This document shows positions 6,891 through 14,337 of a stretch of DNA of 14,529 bases, in pieces. This DNA comes from UBA11891 sp965658355 (GTDB lineage: Bacteria; Bacteroidota; Bacteroidia; Flavobacteriales; Flavobacteriaceae): positions 1 to 14,529 of the forward strand of contig CBFHRX010000034.1 of NCBI GenBank assembly GCA_965658355.1, given 5' to 3'. The position numbers and the translations under genes were made by a program. Position 1 is the stretch's first letter, and each line of letters opens with the position of its first letter. Below the pieces are notes generated by a model, which did not search any database, was not told the DNA's origin, and was given only the letters and a program-made list of their open reading frames with translations.

Positions 6891-6909
6891 GCCACTTCGT
6901 TTAAGTGGC
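6891..6909 (-). promoter_or_regulatory. Hairpin in the leader of the SulP gene
   Basis: GCCACTT and AAGTGGC form a perfect 7-bp stem with a five-base loop, 14 bases before the SulP ATG at 6876 and 37 bases after the stop of the small gene at 6947. There is no T run on either strand, so it is not a standard terminator. It could be an mRNA processing or stability element setting different levels for the small gene and the transporter, or an operator. A weak TAGATTTT element (6942-6949) overlaps the small gene's stop and might be a separate promoter. Confidence 0.45.
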
Positions 6910-6946
6910 AACTGGTTTAAATTAATTTGTTGTAAAGAGTGAAAAT

Positions 6947-7246
6947 CTAAATGCGCTCCGGTGGCGGTAGAAAAATCTCTTGATGAATAGGATACCATTC
7001 TTTAGGCATTCCTTTAACTGCTTTATGGGACTCTATCAGGTCAAATTCAACTAGAATCGCTAGCAGGATCTTGTCCGGATCCTCAGCTCCATTTTCAGTC
7101 TCTTCAGATTCCGATTCTGGTTCCCAATCGATCGCTAATGCAGGCTCTGAATGTGAAGGAATATCCCACACAAATTCGGTGCTATTGATCCCTAACATGA
7201 GCACAAATAGGCTCAAAAACAACATCGAGATGCTTCTTTCTTTCAT
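6947..7246 (-). CDS. Small exported acidic protein of unknown function
   Basis: The product is 99 residues. Residues 1-22 form a charged start plus a hydrophobic stretch (MKERSISMLFLSLFVLMLGI), read as a signal peptide or a single membrane anchor. An alternative ATG lies at residue 8. The middle is strongly acidic (WEPESESEETENGAEDPDK, about 41-59). A short amphipathic segment follows (ILLAILVEFDLIESHK), then a proline-rich tail (PKEWYPIHQEIFLPPPERI). I do not recognise a family. It lies on the same strand as SulP and carbonic anhydrase, 70 bases ahead of SulP, with a full TATATTTG promoter element upstream, so it may be the first gene of that transcript. A real gene is likely because of the leader, promoter and compact spacing, but conservation has not been checked. 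Its role is unknown. Confidence 0.65.
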   Translation of the reverse strand: MKERSISMLFLSLFVLMLGINSTEFVWDIPSHSEPALAIDWEPESESEETENGAEDPDKILLAILVEFDLIESHKAVKGMPKEWYPIHQEIFLPPPERI

Positions 7247-7287
7247 GGTTATTGAATGTCCCCGGGTGTACGAGGTTTCTATATACT

Positions 7288-7295
7288 CAAATATA
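7288..7295 (-). promoter_or_regulatory. -7 promoter element TATATTTG before the small gene and SulP/carbonic anhydrase unit
   Basis: The minus strand reads TATATTTG, a full match to TAnnTTTG, 41 bases before the ATG at 7246. No good -33 TTTG lies at the expected 17-23 bases. It is the best promoter candidate for the whole block down to the terminator at 4612-4645. Confidence 0.5.
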
Positions 7296-7366
7296 GAAAA
7301 ATTCTAGACCGATTTATGAGAAACCAAAAACTACTCAGAGCAGATGCCGCAAGTTCTAGTATTTCC

Positions 7367-10300
7367 TTAGGGACTGGGCATCATTAAAACACCTATTCCC
7401 CTTTCAAAACAAGCTTTGTTAAAAGCGGGTATTAATTCATCTGTAATGGTTACTGCTTCTTTTTGAAGCCCTTCCCATTGTTTGTTTAGTTCCGCTATTC
7501 TAGATGTTGCCCCCGCTGTTATTTTAGGGACTGCGCTGTCAACCTGATTGAGGACTGTGATATAATGTGCTGTAAATCCATTCTCATAATTTTCTACATC
7601 GTCATAGGCTTTTGAAAGACGCTGTACCATTTTAGAATCCCAGGCTTTTAGGCTATTTAAAAGAGCCCTTCCTTCTTGATAAAGCTTGTTGTCAGCCTGT
7701 TTTTCAAGAGTTATTAGCAGCTTCTCTAGTTGTTTCTGAATGCTGTACAAGCTATTGGTTTGTTCTGTCATAGCTGTGTAGGTCGCTTCCCCTTTTTTCA
7801 TAAAGTCGTCATAGGCTTTGTATTGACTGCTTGTAAGTGGGATTTCTGGATTGGGAATTATTTGGGCTTGTGTTTCCCATTTTGCAGTCCCTTGTTGCAA
7901 CCTAAAAGTATAGGTCCCTGGAATGGCTTTATGCCCACGATAACTTGCTTCTATATAGACTTCTGGAGCACCCGGTAAAGAAGTATGCCGTAGGTCCCAC
8001 ACAAATCGATTCAAGCCTTTTCTATTCATCAATGTTTTGGGGCTAGAGGGAGCGCCTTCGTAGCTTTTGTAATCGGGATCACTTTCTGAATGGAAACTGT
8101 TGACTAAGTTGCCTTCAGCGTCAAAAATTTCTAAGCGTAAGGGGGTTGCTGGTGAAGCCTCTTTTAATTCGTAATAAAGAACGAGTCCTGTGGCTGGGTT
8201 GACCCCCTCAAATTCACTTTCTCCAGAAGGTGAATTGCTGTTCATACTACTATACCAATGCGCCCAATAAGCAGCATTAGCTTTGTAAAAACCGGAAGCT
8301 TTAGCTTTTAGAGGAGCTCGTTGTCGAAGGAGTTCAATATCATCCAATATCCAAAAAGAACGGCCTTGGGTAGCGACAACTAGATCATTGTGTGCCACCT
8401 TTAAATCCGTAATAGGGGTCTTGGGTAGGTTTAACTGAAGAGAATTCCAGTTCTCGCCTCCGTCCCAGGAGGCATATACGCCCTTTACGGTGCCCGCAAA
8501 TAAAAGATCCTTTTGTGCTGTGTCTTCTCTAACTACTTTGGTGTAGGCGTCTTTTGGGAGTGTTTTGGAAATTAATTTCCAGCTTTTACCATAATTAGTA
8601 CTCTTATACAAAGCGGGTGTAAAATCATTAAACTTATATCGGGTGGTGGCAATGAAAACAGTTGCAGGGTCATGAGGGGAGACTTCGATGCTATTGATCA
8701 GTGTTTCTTCTAATCCTTTAGGGGTGATATTTTCCCATTGCTTCCCATTGTCTTTGGTGATGTAAACAAGTCCATCATCACTTCCTGTATATAAAACCCC
8801 GGCCTGATGTGGCGATTCTACTATATAGCTAATTGTGCCGTAGTTTTCAGCACCAACAGCTTCATTGGTATAGGGGCCTCCTCCCTTTCCTTGTTTGGCA
8901 TCTTGATGGGTGGTTAAATCGGGTGAAATAACCTCCCAGCTAATTCCTTCATCCCGGGTTCTGAGGACATATTGTGCCCCGTGATAATAGGTGTTTTCCT
9001 CGTGTTGAGATCGGATAATAGGAGCATTCCAGTTGTATAAATATTTCATATCACGGGCTGCCAATCCCAAATACAGATTGGGTTCTATCATGATCTCTGT
9101 ACTCTGGTCTGTAGCCACGTCAAGCAATTCGATAGTCCCTAAATAGCTCCCCCCCATTACCTTGGTTGGATGGTCGGGATCAAAAGCAAGAAAAGCGCTT
9201 TCGCCTCCAGCAGAAGCAGACCAATCACGTACTCCTATACCATCGCTTCCTATGCCTATACTGGCAATCTTAACAGAGGAATTGTCTTGTTGCCCACCGT
9301 AAATATTATAGGGAAAAAGATTGTCTGTGTTGATACGGTAAAATTGTGCCGTAGGAAGGTGGTCAAGGCGAGACCAATGTGCGCCTGCATCAAAACTTAT
9401 TTCGCAACCACCGTCACTCGTAAGAATCATATTGGCTGAATTGTCAGGATTGATCCAAAGGTCATGATAGTCTCCATGTGCGCTGCGAATTCGTTCCCAA
9501 CTTCTTCCTCCATCGACAGACTTATAAGTCGAAGCACTCATGACATAAACGATGTCTTCGTTATGGGGATCTAGTGCCAATTCAATATAATACCAAGCCC
9601 GCTGAATCAATCGATGGTCGTCACTAATTCGGGACCAACTCTCTCCTGCGTTTTTAGACACAAAAAGGCCTCCTTTTTCCTGTTGGGAATCACTTTCAAT
9701 TACAGCAAAGACAGTTTCTGAATTTGCAGGGGATACTGCAATGGCCATTTTCCCTTTTTCTTCAGGAAGTCCTTTGTGTATCGTTTGCCAACTATTTCCA
9801 CCATCAGTCGACTTATACAAGCCACTTCCTTTCCCCCCAGACACCACTTGCCAGGGTTTGCGAATGTGCTCCCACATGGCAGCATATAGGATATTAGGGT
9901 TGTTTTTGTCAATAGACAATTCACTAGCACCCGTTAGGGTATTTACATAAAGTGTGTTCGTCCAGGTTTTTCCACCGTCTTCGGATTTGTAGATCCCTCT
10001 CTCCTGAGTAGGACCGTGTAAGGCCCCTTGTGCAGCTACCCATACTCTGTTTGGGTTTTTTGGATGGATGACGATTCGTGAAATATGTTGGGTTTTTTCA
10101 AGCCCTATTTGTGTCCACGTTTTACCTGCATCGGTTGATTTATAGACACCATCCCCATGAGAGGTCATCACCCCCCTAGGCGCGTGTTCACCCATTCCTA
10201 CATAAACGATGTTGGGATTGCTTTCCGAAACAGCAATGGCGCCTACAGATCCATATTTAAAAAAGCCATCTGAAATATTTTCCCAATGCTGACCGGCATC

Positions 10301-10507
10301 TGAGGTTTTCCAAACACCTCCCCCTGTAGTTCCCATATAATACGTCATAGGATCTCCAATGACCCCTGTACCTGCATTGGCACGACCTCCTCGAAAAGGA
10401 CCTATATTTCTATATTTTAACGGCTCTAGCCTGTCTGATACATCTTGTGCAAGAACACTGTTTACCCCACAAATAAAAACTAGTACAATCGCCATTAAAT
10501 TCTTCAT
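7367..10507 (-). CDS. Secreted BNR/VPS10-type beta-propeller protein (annotated 'glycosyl hydrolase' in this family)
   Basis: The product is 1046 residues from the ATG at 10507. An ATG at 10528 adds seven residues (MIINRCC). The start at 10507 gives a clean signal peptide, MKNLMAIVLVFICGVNSVLA. The N-terminal part (about 30-690) opens with YRNIGPFRGGRANAG, typical of this family. It holds eleven Asp-box-like motifs, for example KTSDAGQHW, KSTDAGKTW, KSEDGGKTW, KSVDGGRSW, ITKDNGKQW and ASWDGGENW, as in sortilin/sialidase-type propellers. A beta-sandwich resembling FlgD-type Ig domains follows (about 740-880; LNRFVWDLRHTSLPGAP, PGTYTFRLQQG), then a helical C-terminus. Related proteins are called glycosyl hydrolase or VPS10-containing, but no catalytic residues can be assigned. 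There is no clear type IX secretion C-terminal domain. It starts 30 bases after the stop of the metalloprotease gene and is probably in one operon with it. Confidence 0.9.
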   Translation of the reverse strand: MKNLMAIVLVFICGVNSVLAQDVSDRLEPLKYRNIGPFRGGRANAGTGVIGDPMTYYMGTTGGGVWKTSDAGQHWENISDGFFKYGSVGAIAVSESNPNIVYVGMGEHAPRGVMTSHGDGVYKSTDAGKTWTQIGLEKTQHISRIVIHPKNPNRVWVAAQGALHGPTQERGIYKSEDGGKTWTNTLYVNTLTGASELSIDKNNPNILYAAMWEHIRKPWQVVSGGKGSGLYKSTDGGNSWQTIHKGLPEEKGKMAIAVSPANSETVFAVIESDSQQEKGGLFVSKNAGESWSRISDDHRLIQRAWYYIELALDPHNEDIVYVMSASTYKSVDGGRSWERIRSAHGDYHDLWINPDNSANMILTSDGGCEISFDAGAHWSRLDHLPTAQFYRINTDNLFPYNIYGGQQDNSSVKIASIGIGSDGIGVRDWSASAGGESAFLAFDPDHPTKVMGGSYLGTIELLDVATDQSTEIMIEPNLYLGLAARDMKYLYNWNAPIIRSQHEENTYYHGAQYVLRTRDEGISWEVISPDLTTHQDAKQGKGGGPYTNEAVGAENYGTISYIVESPHQAGVLYTGSDDGLVYITKDNGKQWENITPKGLEETLINSIEVSPHDPATVFIATTRYKFNDFTPALYKSTNYGKSWKLISKTLPKDAYTKVVREDTAQKDLLFAGTVKGVYASWDGGENWNSLQLNLPKTPITDLKVAHNDLVVATQGRSFWILDDIELLRQRAPLKAKASGFYKANAAYWAHWYSSMNSNSPSGESEFEGVNPATGLVLYYELKEASPATPLRLEIFDAEGNLVNSFHSESDPDYKSYEGAPSSPKTLMNRKGLNRFVWDLRHTSLPGAPEVYIEASYRGHKAIPGTYTFRLQQGTAKWETQAQIIPNPEIPLTSSQYKAYDDFMKKGEATYTAMTEQTNSLYSIQKQLEKLLITLEKQADNKLYQEGRALLNSLKAWDSKMVQRLSKAYDDVENYENGFTAHYITVLNQVDSAVPKITAGATSRIAELNKQWEGLQKEAVTITDELIPAFNKACFERGIGVLMMPSP

Positions 10508-10537
10508 ACAACATCGGTTTATTATCATTAATAGGTA

Positions 10538-13090
10538 TTAATTGACTGCTTTTAGGGCATTTTCAATTTTTGTTTTCAAATGGGTTTTGTGGGCTACCGA
10601 AGCAATATCTCCCTTAGGGTTCCGCAATTGCTTTTTTAGTTTTTGCAATTGGTATACCGCCATTGATTTTGCTGGAATGACAAAACGATCCCCATTCCCC
10701 TTTTTTACCATTTTTATCAAACGTTCCACATAGGCCGCTTGCAGATTTTGCCTAAAAGTGTTGACATTCCCATTAAGATCCTCTTTGAAGACAGCATCCT
10801 TTAAATCACTCATAAAGGCAGCCAAAGTGTATTGATTGCCATACATCTCAGAATCAGATATTCGCTGGAGAGTATTGGGATGCATCAAATGGGCCAACAC
10901 ACGGTTTTGATAATTTAAAACTTGCTTTTGGATTTTTGGGTCTTCTGATTGCCCAAAGAAATTAAATCCTCTTCGCTGTTTTGCTAAATAATTATACAGA
11001 TTGGAGGGCGCCTGAAAGGCAGCAGGTGAAAAAACATAGTTTTTCAAGGCCGTAAAAGCTCTTTTTTGGTCTGCTAATGATACTGGCGTATACGGTTTTG
11101 TGGCACCTTCTTGCCCTTGAACGGAACGATCGACATACACCCCTCCAATGAATCTGGACAGTATGTCTCCGGCTCTTGCCGCTTGGCTATTTAAGACATA
11201 ATACCCTCTTCGGATATCTTCATAGGTTTGCCCGTCTTCAGCTAAATTTTCTTTCAATCCCTTGAGCATTTTGTTGACCAATTTAAACCGATCGATTGAA
11301 TAGGCTATAGGGTCTCCTGATAAGTCCCCTGTCATCACTCTTGGGTCTATTGCTTTTCCAGGCGAACGCATATCATCAGCGTCATTTCCAAATATCAATT
11401 CAGGCTCTGTCGAACGATTCAAAAGGGTTTCTCTTTCGGAAGCATCAGCAAAAGGGGTGTATCCAAACTGGATTGCCCATACATCATAAGGCCCCACCGC
11501 CATATCAAAAAATTGACCTTGCTTTTCTCTATCCAATGTTAGGTTAATACCGGCATAGTCCATCACAGATCCAGTTAAGGCCTTTCCTTTGATAAAAGCA
11601 GCATCTGCTAATTCATCAGGACTGAACAATTGGCTTGCTTTCATGTTGTGATTGAGTCCAAGTGTGTGTCCCACCTCGTGCATAATCAACGATTTCATCC
11701 CTTCTTTTTTTAAGGTTTCCATATCGTAATCTGAAGCCTTGTTAAGCGCTAAGTAGGTAGAACCGAATACTTGATTTTCATGAATTTCATACCCCTGAGA
11801 ACAGTAATTAGGAGACTTGTTGTGTGCCTGATGAGTTTCTGTTGTATCCGAATCTAAAAATGCACTTTGAGCCGAACTAATAAACAATCTGTCGTAGAAT
11901 ACACGATTTGTAAAGTGGACATACTCCAACATAATATCAGCTCCAATAATTTCCCCTGTTAACGGGTTTTTTAAACTGGGGCCATAGCCTCCGAAAGGAG
12001 GATTTGGGGAGGAAGTCCATCGAAGAACGTTATACCGAATATCTCCAGCGTCCCAATCCGCATCATCAGCTTGTACTTTCACTTCTATGGCGTTGGAAAA
12101 GCCTGCTTTTTCAAAGGCCTGATTCCATGCTAAGACCCCTTCCTTAATAGTTTCTCTCCATTCAATAGGGGTAGAATTTTCAATCCACCATGTGATTGGC
12201 TTTACAGGGTCTGAAACAGCTGCCGTTGGGTCTTTTTTCACCAAACGCCAACGGTTAATCATGTCTCTATAATTCGTCGTGCCTGTCGCTGTTTGATCAT
12301 CAACTTGAGTCAGAAAATAACCCACTCTTGGATCATCAAATCTAACGTCATAGCCTTCTTCTGGCATTTTAATAAAGGAATGGAATACTTTTATAGCAAC
12401 ATTTCGCCCATCGGCAATGGCGTCACTCCCTAAATTAAGTGCAGTGGGGTTTTTGTAGTTGTACACCATTTTGATATTGGTGTTCTCTGGATAATTTTTG
12501 ATTTCTTCAATTTTGGACATCTTAGTGTCCAAGCTTCCTAGTTTAAAAGAGAATGGCGAAGACTTAGGCCTATTCGGTTGTTTAATCCGGGTGAGTGTTT
12601 CCGACAAGAAAAAGGAAGTGGCGTCAATTAAATAGACCTCTGCCTCTTTGTCCTCTACCAAAATCTTGCTGGTCGCTAACAGCGCATCCGAAATATTGGC
12701 ACTGGCCGATTTTGACAAGGCATTATCTGGATCAAAATAAAAATTAGTGTTGGGGGCTACAAGCTCAATTCGATTGAAATACTTGACAAACTTTAAGATC
12801 TTAGAACCTGTATAAGCACCTCTAAAAGCCCCTGCTTCTGTGACACCGTCTGCTATTTGAGAAAAATGAATAAATTCTTTATCAAGTTGATCTTTACGAA
12901 TGGCCATCTTAATTTTACCATCCAAACTGTCTTGATAAATAGTAAATAAACCCGCTAACTTTTGACTTGATTTTGTCAGATCTTGCAAGGTCTTTTTAGG
13001 CTTTTCTGCTGTATCAGATTGTATCTCTTTTTTTTGTGCATGGACAGACGAAAGCCCAATTAGCAACACCAATGCTAAGATTCTTTTCAT
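10538..13090 (-). CDS. Secreted zinc metalloprotease of the Met-zincin / DUF5117 type
   Basis: The product is 850 residues with a signal peptide (MKRILALVLLIGLSSVHA). Residues 48-165 form the strand-rich N-terminal domains seen in this family (GLFTIYQDSLDGKIKMAIRK, FIHFSQIADG). A central part (about 225-330) ends in PITWWIENSTPIEWRE. The zinc site is HEVGHTLGLNH (471-481), a full HExxHxxGxxH metzincin motif with catalytic Glu472. It is followed by a Met-turn SVMDY (508-512, Met510). The C-terminal 330 residues are mostly helical, as in homologues annotated 'zinc-dependent metalloprotease' (DUF5117, DUF5118 and Met-zincin domains, named here from memory). It should act in the periplasm or outside the cell; the substrate is unknown. 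The beta-propeller gene follows 30 bases downstream, and a promoter with a dyad lies upstream. The active site is intact. No pro-domain cysteine switch is visible. Confidence 0.95.
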   Translation of the reverse strand: MKRILALVLLIGLSSVHAQKKEIQSDTAEKPKKTLQDLTKSSQKLAGLFTIYQDSLDGKIKMAIRKDQLDKEFIHFSQIADGVTEAGAFRGAYTGSKILKFVKYFNRIELVAPNTNFYFDPDNALSKSASANISDALLATSKILVEDKEAEVYLIDATSFFLSETLTRIKQPNRPKSSPFSFKLGSLDTKMSKIEEIKNYPENTNIKMVYNYKNPTALNLGSDAIADGRNVAIKVFHSFIKMPEEGYDVRFDDPRVGYFLTQVDDQTATGTTNYRDMINRWRLVKKDPTAAVSDPVKPITWWIENSTPIEWRETIKEGVLAWNQAFEKAGFSNAIEVKVQADDADWDAGDIRYNVLRWTSSPNPPFGGYGPSLKNPLTGEIIGADIMLEYVHFTNRVFYDRLFISSAQSAFLDSDTTETHQAHNKSPNYCSQGYEIHENQVFGSTYLALNKASDYDMETLKKEGMKSLIMHEVGHTLGLNHNMKASQLFSPDELADAAFIKGKALTGSVMDYAGINLTLDREKQGQFFDMAVGPYDVWAIQFGYTPFADASERETLLNRSTEPELIFGNDADDMRSPGKAIDPRVMTGDLSGDPIAYSIDRFKLVNKMLKGLKENLAEDGQTYEDIRRGYYVLNSQAARAGDILSRFIGGVYVDRSVQGQEGATKPYTPVSLADQKRAFTALKNYVFSPAAFQAPSNLYNYLAKQRRGFNFFGQSEDPKIQKQVLNYQNRVLAHLMHPNTLQRISDSEMYGNQYTLAAFMSDLKDAVFKEDLNGNVNTFRQNLQAAYVERLIKMVKKGNGDRFVIPAKSMAVYQLQKLKKQLRNPKGDIASVAHKTHLKTKIENALKAVN

Positions 13091-13123
13091 ATTGAATTTT
13101 TAGGAATTTAAATAAAAGTCCTA

Positions 13124-13155
13124 TAAAAATAGCAGTTCTTGTCAGAATGACAAAA
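13124..13155 (-). promoter_or_regulatory. Promoter for the metalloprotease/propeller operon
   Basis: On the minus strand TTTTG (13151-13155) is followed after exactly 19 bases by TATTTTTA (13124-13131), seven of eight fixed and variable positions consistent with TAnnTTTG. It ends 33 bases before the ATG at 13090. Element quality and spacing are the best in the window. Confidence 0.6.
13139..13153. promoter_or_regulatory. Perfect 6-3-6 dyad overlapping the -33 element, candidate operator
   Basis: TTGTCA-GAA-TGACAA is a perfect inverted repeat with a three-base centre. It lies between the -33 and -7 elements of the operon promoter and overlaps three bases of the -33. That position suits a dimeric repressor. 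It could instead act as a short RNA hairpin for transcripts reading in from the gene ending at 13161, but there is no T run. Confidence 0.4.
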
Positions 13156-13160
13156 CAGGC

Positions 13161-13748
13161 TTATCGAACTAGGGATTTTGATTGAAGTAATTTGTAGATA
13201 TCAAACGGAGTGTTTTCTTCAAGGGTCTCATCTACTGTATAAAGCAACACTCTTTTGAGTCCTTTTTTGAAATATATTTTTTGACCGATTTTTAAGCGAA
13301 CGGAACTTTCCGAATTCGGAGAAAGATTGGGATTCATGACCCCTGGAATTTCAAGAGGGATGCTTTGCTCGCCCGAATTGATTAAGGAAAAGGAAATGAA
13401 GTTTTCAGAAGCAAGCGCTTTTTGTATTTGACGGGGTCCGAGGCGGTTCACTTTCACTTTAGCCAAAACCTTATCGACATTCTCCAAACGGATGAGCTCG
13501 CTGGCCTTAATATTTAGTTCAACTTTACCAAATGGCGCCAATCCAAACCCACTAACATAGGCTTCGTTAAAACGATTTTGTACTTCTATTTTCAAATTTG
13601 CTTTAGAGCGGTTTTTAATCTGTACTCGAGACCCTTCTTTTTGGGAATAGACGACCATAAAAGAAGTAGCAGGAGAAATTTCAAGAGTTCCGGTTTGCGC
13701 AGATAGGAGGAAAGGTAGGGCAATAAGAGAGAGTAGGATGTTTTTCAT
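13161..13748 (-). CDS. Secreted beta-rich protein of unknown function
   Basis: The product is 195 residues from the ATG at 13748, with a signal peptide (MKNILLSLIALPFLLSA, cut before QTG). A longer frame begins at 13823 but overlaps the acetyltransferase gene and lacks a leader at its start, so I reject it. The mature protein looks like two beta-sandwich-like halves. The first covers about 20-95 (SFMVVYSQKEGSRVQIKNRS, then a strand pattern around VQNRFNEAYVSGFGLAPFG). The second covers about 115-180 (NFISFSLINSGEQSIPLEIP, GVMNPNLSPNSESSVRLKIG, then QKIYFKKGLKRVLLYTV). The 'IPGVMNPNLSP' stretch reminds me of unnamed flavobacterial secreted proteins, but I cannot assign a family. It has no cysteine in the mature part. 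It starts 22 bases after the acetyltransferase stop and ends just before the metalloprotease promoter, so it is probably the last gene of the right-hand transcript. Confidence 0.8.
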   Translation of the reverse strand: MKNILLSLIALPFLLSAQTGTLEISPATSFMVVYSQKEGSRVQIKNRSKANLKIEVQNRFNEAYVSGFGLAPFGKVELNIKASELIRLENVDKVLAKVKVNRLGPRQIQKALASENFISFSLINSGEQSIPLEIPGVMNPNLSPNSESSVRLKIGQKIYFKKGLKRVLLYTVDETLEENTPFDIYKLLQSKSLVR

Positions 13749-13770
13749 GGTAAATAAATTTGAGTTCAAT

Positions 13771-14325
13771 TTACAAATTCCAATTCCATAAAACCAAATT
13801 CCATTGGGCGCCACCATAACCAAGGCGACCCACTACTTCAAAGCCTGAATTCAAATGCGCCCGTAAAGAAGGTCGATTTTCTGTATCTACATCTGTAATA
13901 CAACATCGAAATTCTTCCTCATTGCATGCTCTAAAATGCTGATATAACTGTTGAACAAGCCCCCGGCCTCTGTATTGTTTGGCTACGCAAAGTTGGCCTA
14001 CGATTGCATAAGGCAAGTGTGAAAGTTTTTGGCCCTTGTAGACAACTTCTTCACAATGACCTATCAAGTCATCTAATAAAGCATGTTCCCCTTTTATCGC
14101 TGGGGAGCTAACGAGTGCATAACCGGCTAGTGTGTCTCCATCTTTCGCTATGATAGCAGGATGGAGTTGGTTCATTTTTTTTAAAAAATCAACAGAGTAA
14201 GAAGCCGTTAAAAATCCTTGTGATTCTCGTTCCTCCTTTTTGAGTTGACTTTTTAAATTGGCCTCTTGAAGAGATTTAATCTGATAAATCTCTTCCTCTT
14301 TTGTTACTTGATAGAGGCGAATCAA
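13771..14325 (-). CDS. GNAT-family N-acetyltransferase, TTG start
   Basis: The product is 184 residues. The acetyl-CoA pyrophosphate-binding motif is VGQLCVAKQYRGRGLVQQLY (108-127): a beta-4 strand, then Q-Y-R-G-R-G-L at the helix start. Later DVDTENRPSLRAHLNSGFEV matches the usual beta-5/'N..s...y...GF' end of the fold. It transfers an acetyl group from acetyl-CoA to an amine; the substrate is unknown. The first strand (IRLYQVTKEEEIYQIKSLQE) is needed for the fold. The only codon before it that can start translation is TTG at 14325, with GAAAAGAG just before it, and an in-frame stop lies five codons upstream. The next ATG, at codon 51, would remove the first strand. It begins 12 bases after the stop of the previous gene and is followed 22 bases later by the secreted protein gene. 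No signal peptide, so it is cytoplasmic. Confidence 0.9.
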   Translation of the reverse strand: MIRLYQVTKEEEIYQIKSLQEANLKSQLKKEERESQGFLTASYSVDFLKKMNQLHPAIIAKDGDTLAGYALVSSPAIKGEHALLDDLIGHCEEVVYKGQKLSHLPYAIVGQLCVAKQYRGRGLVQQLYQHFRACNEEEFRCCITDVDTENRPSLRAHLNSGFEVVGRLGYGGAQWNLVLWNWNL

Positions 14326-14337
14326 TCTCTTTTCAGA

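Noticed and set aside
7367..7500. Type IX secretion C-terminal domain at the end of the propeller protein
   Set aside because: The C-terminus is helical and ends GIGVLMMPSP, without the glycine- and lysine-rich beta pattern of sorting domains.
9170..9439. Open frame on the plus strand inside the propeller gene
   Set aside because: Antisense shadow; repeated Asp-box codons keep the opposite frame open. The same holds for other short frames inside 7367-13090.
13749..13823. N-terminal extension of the secreted protein to 13823
   Set aside because: It overlaps the acetyltransferase gene and buries a clear signal peptide beginning at the ATG at 13748.
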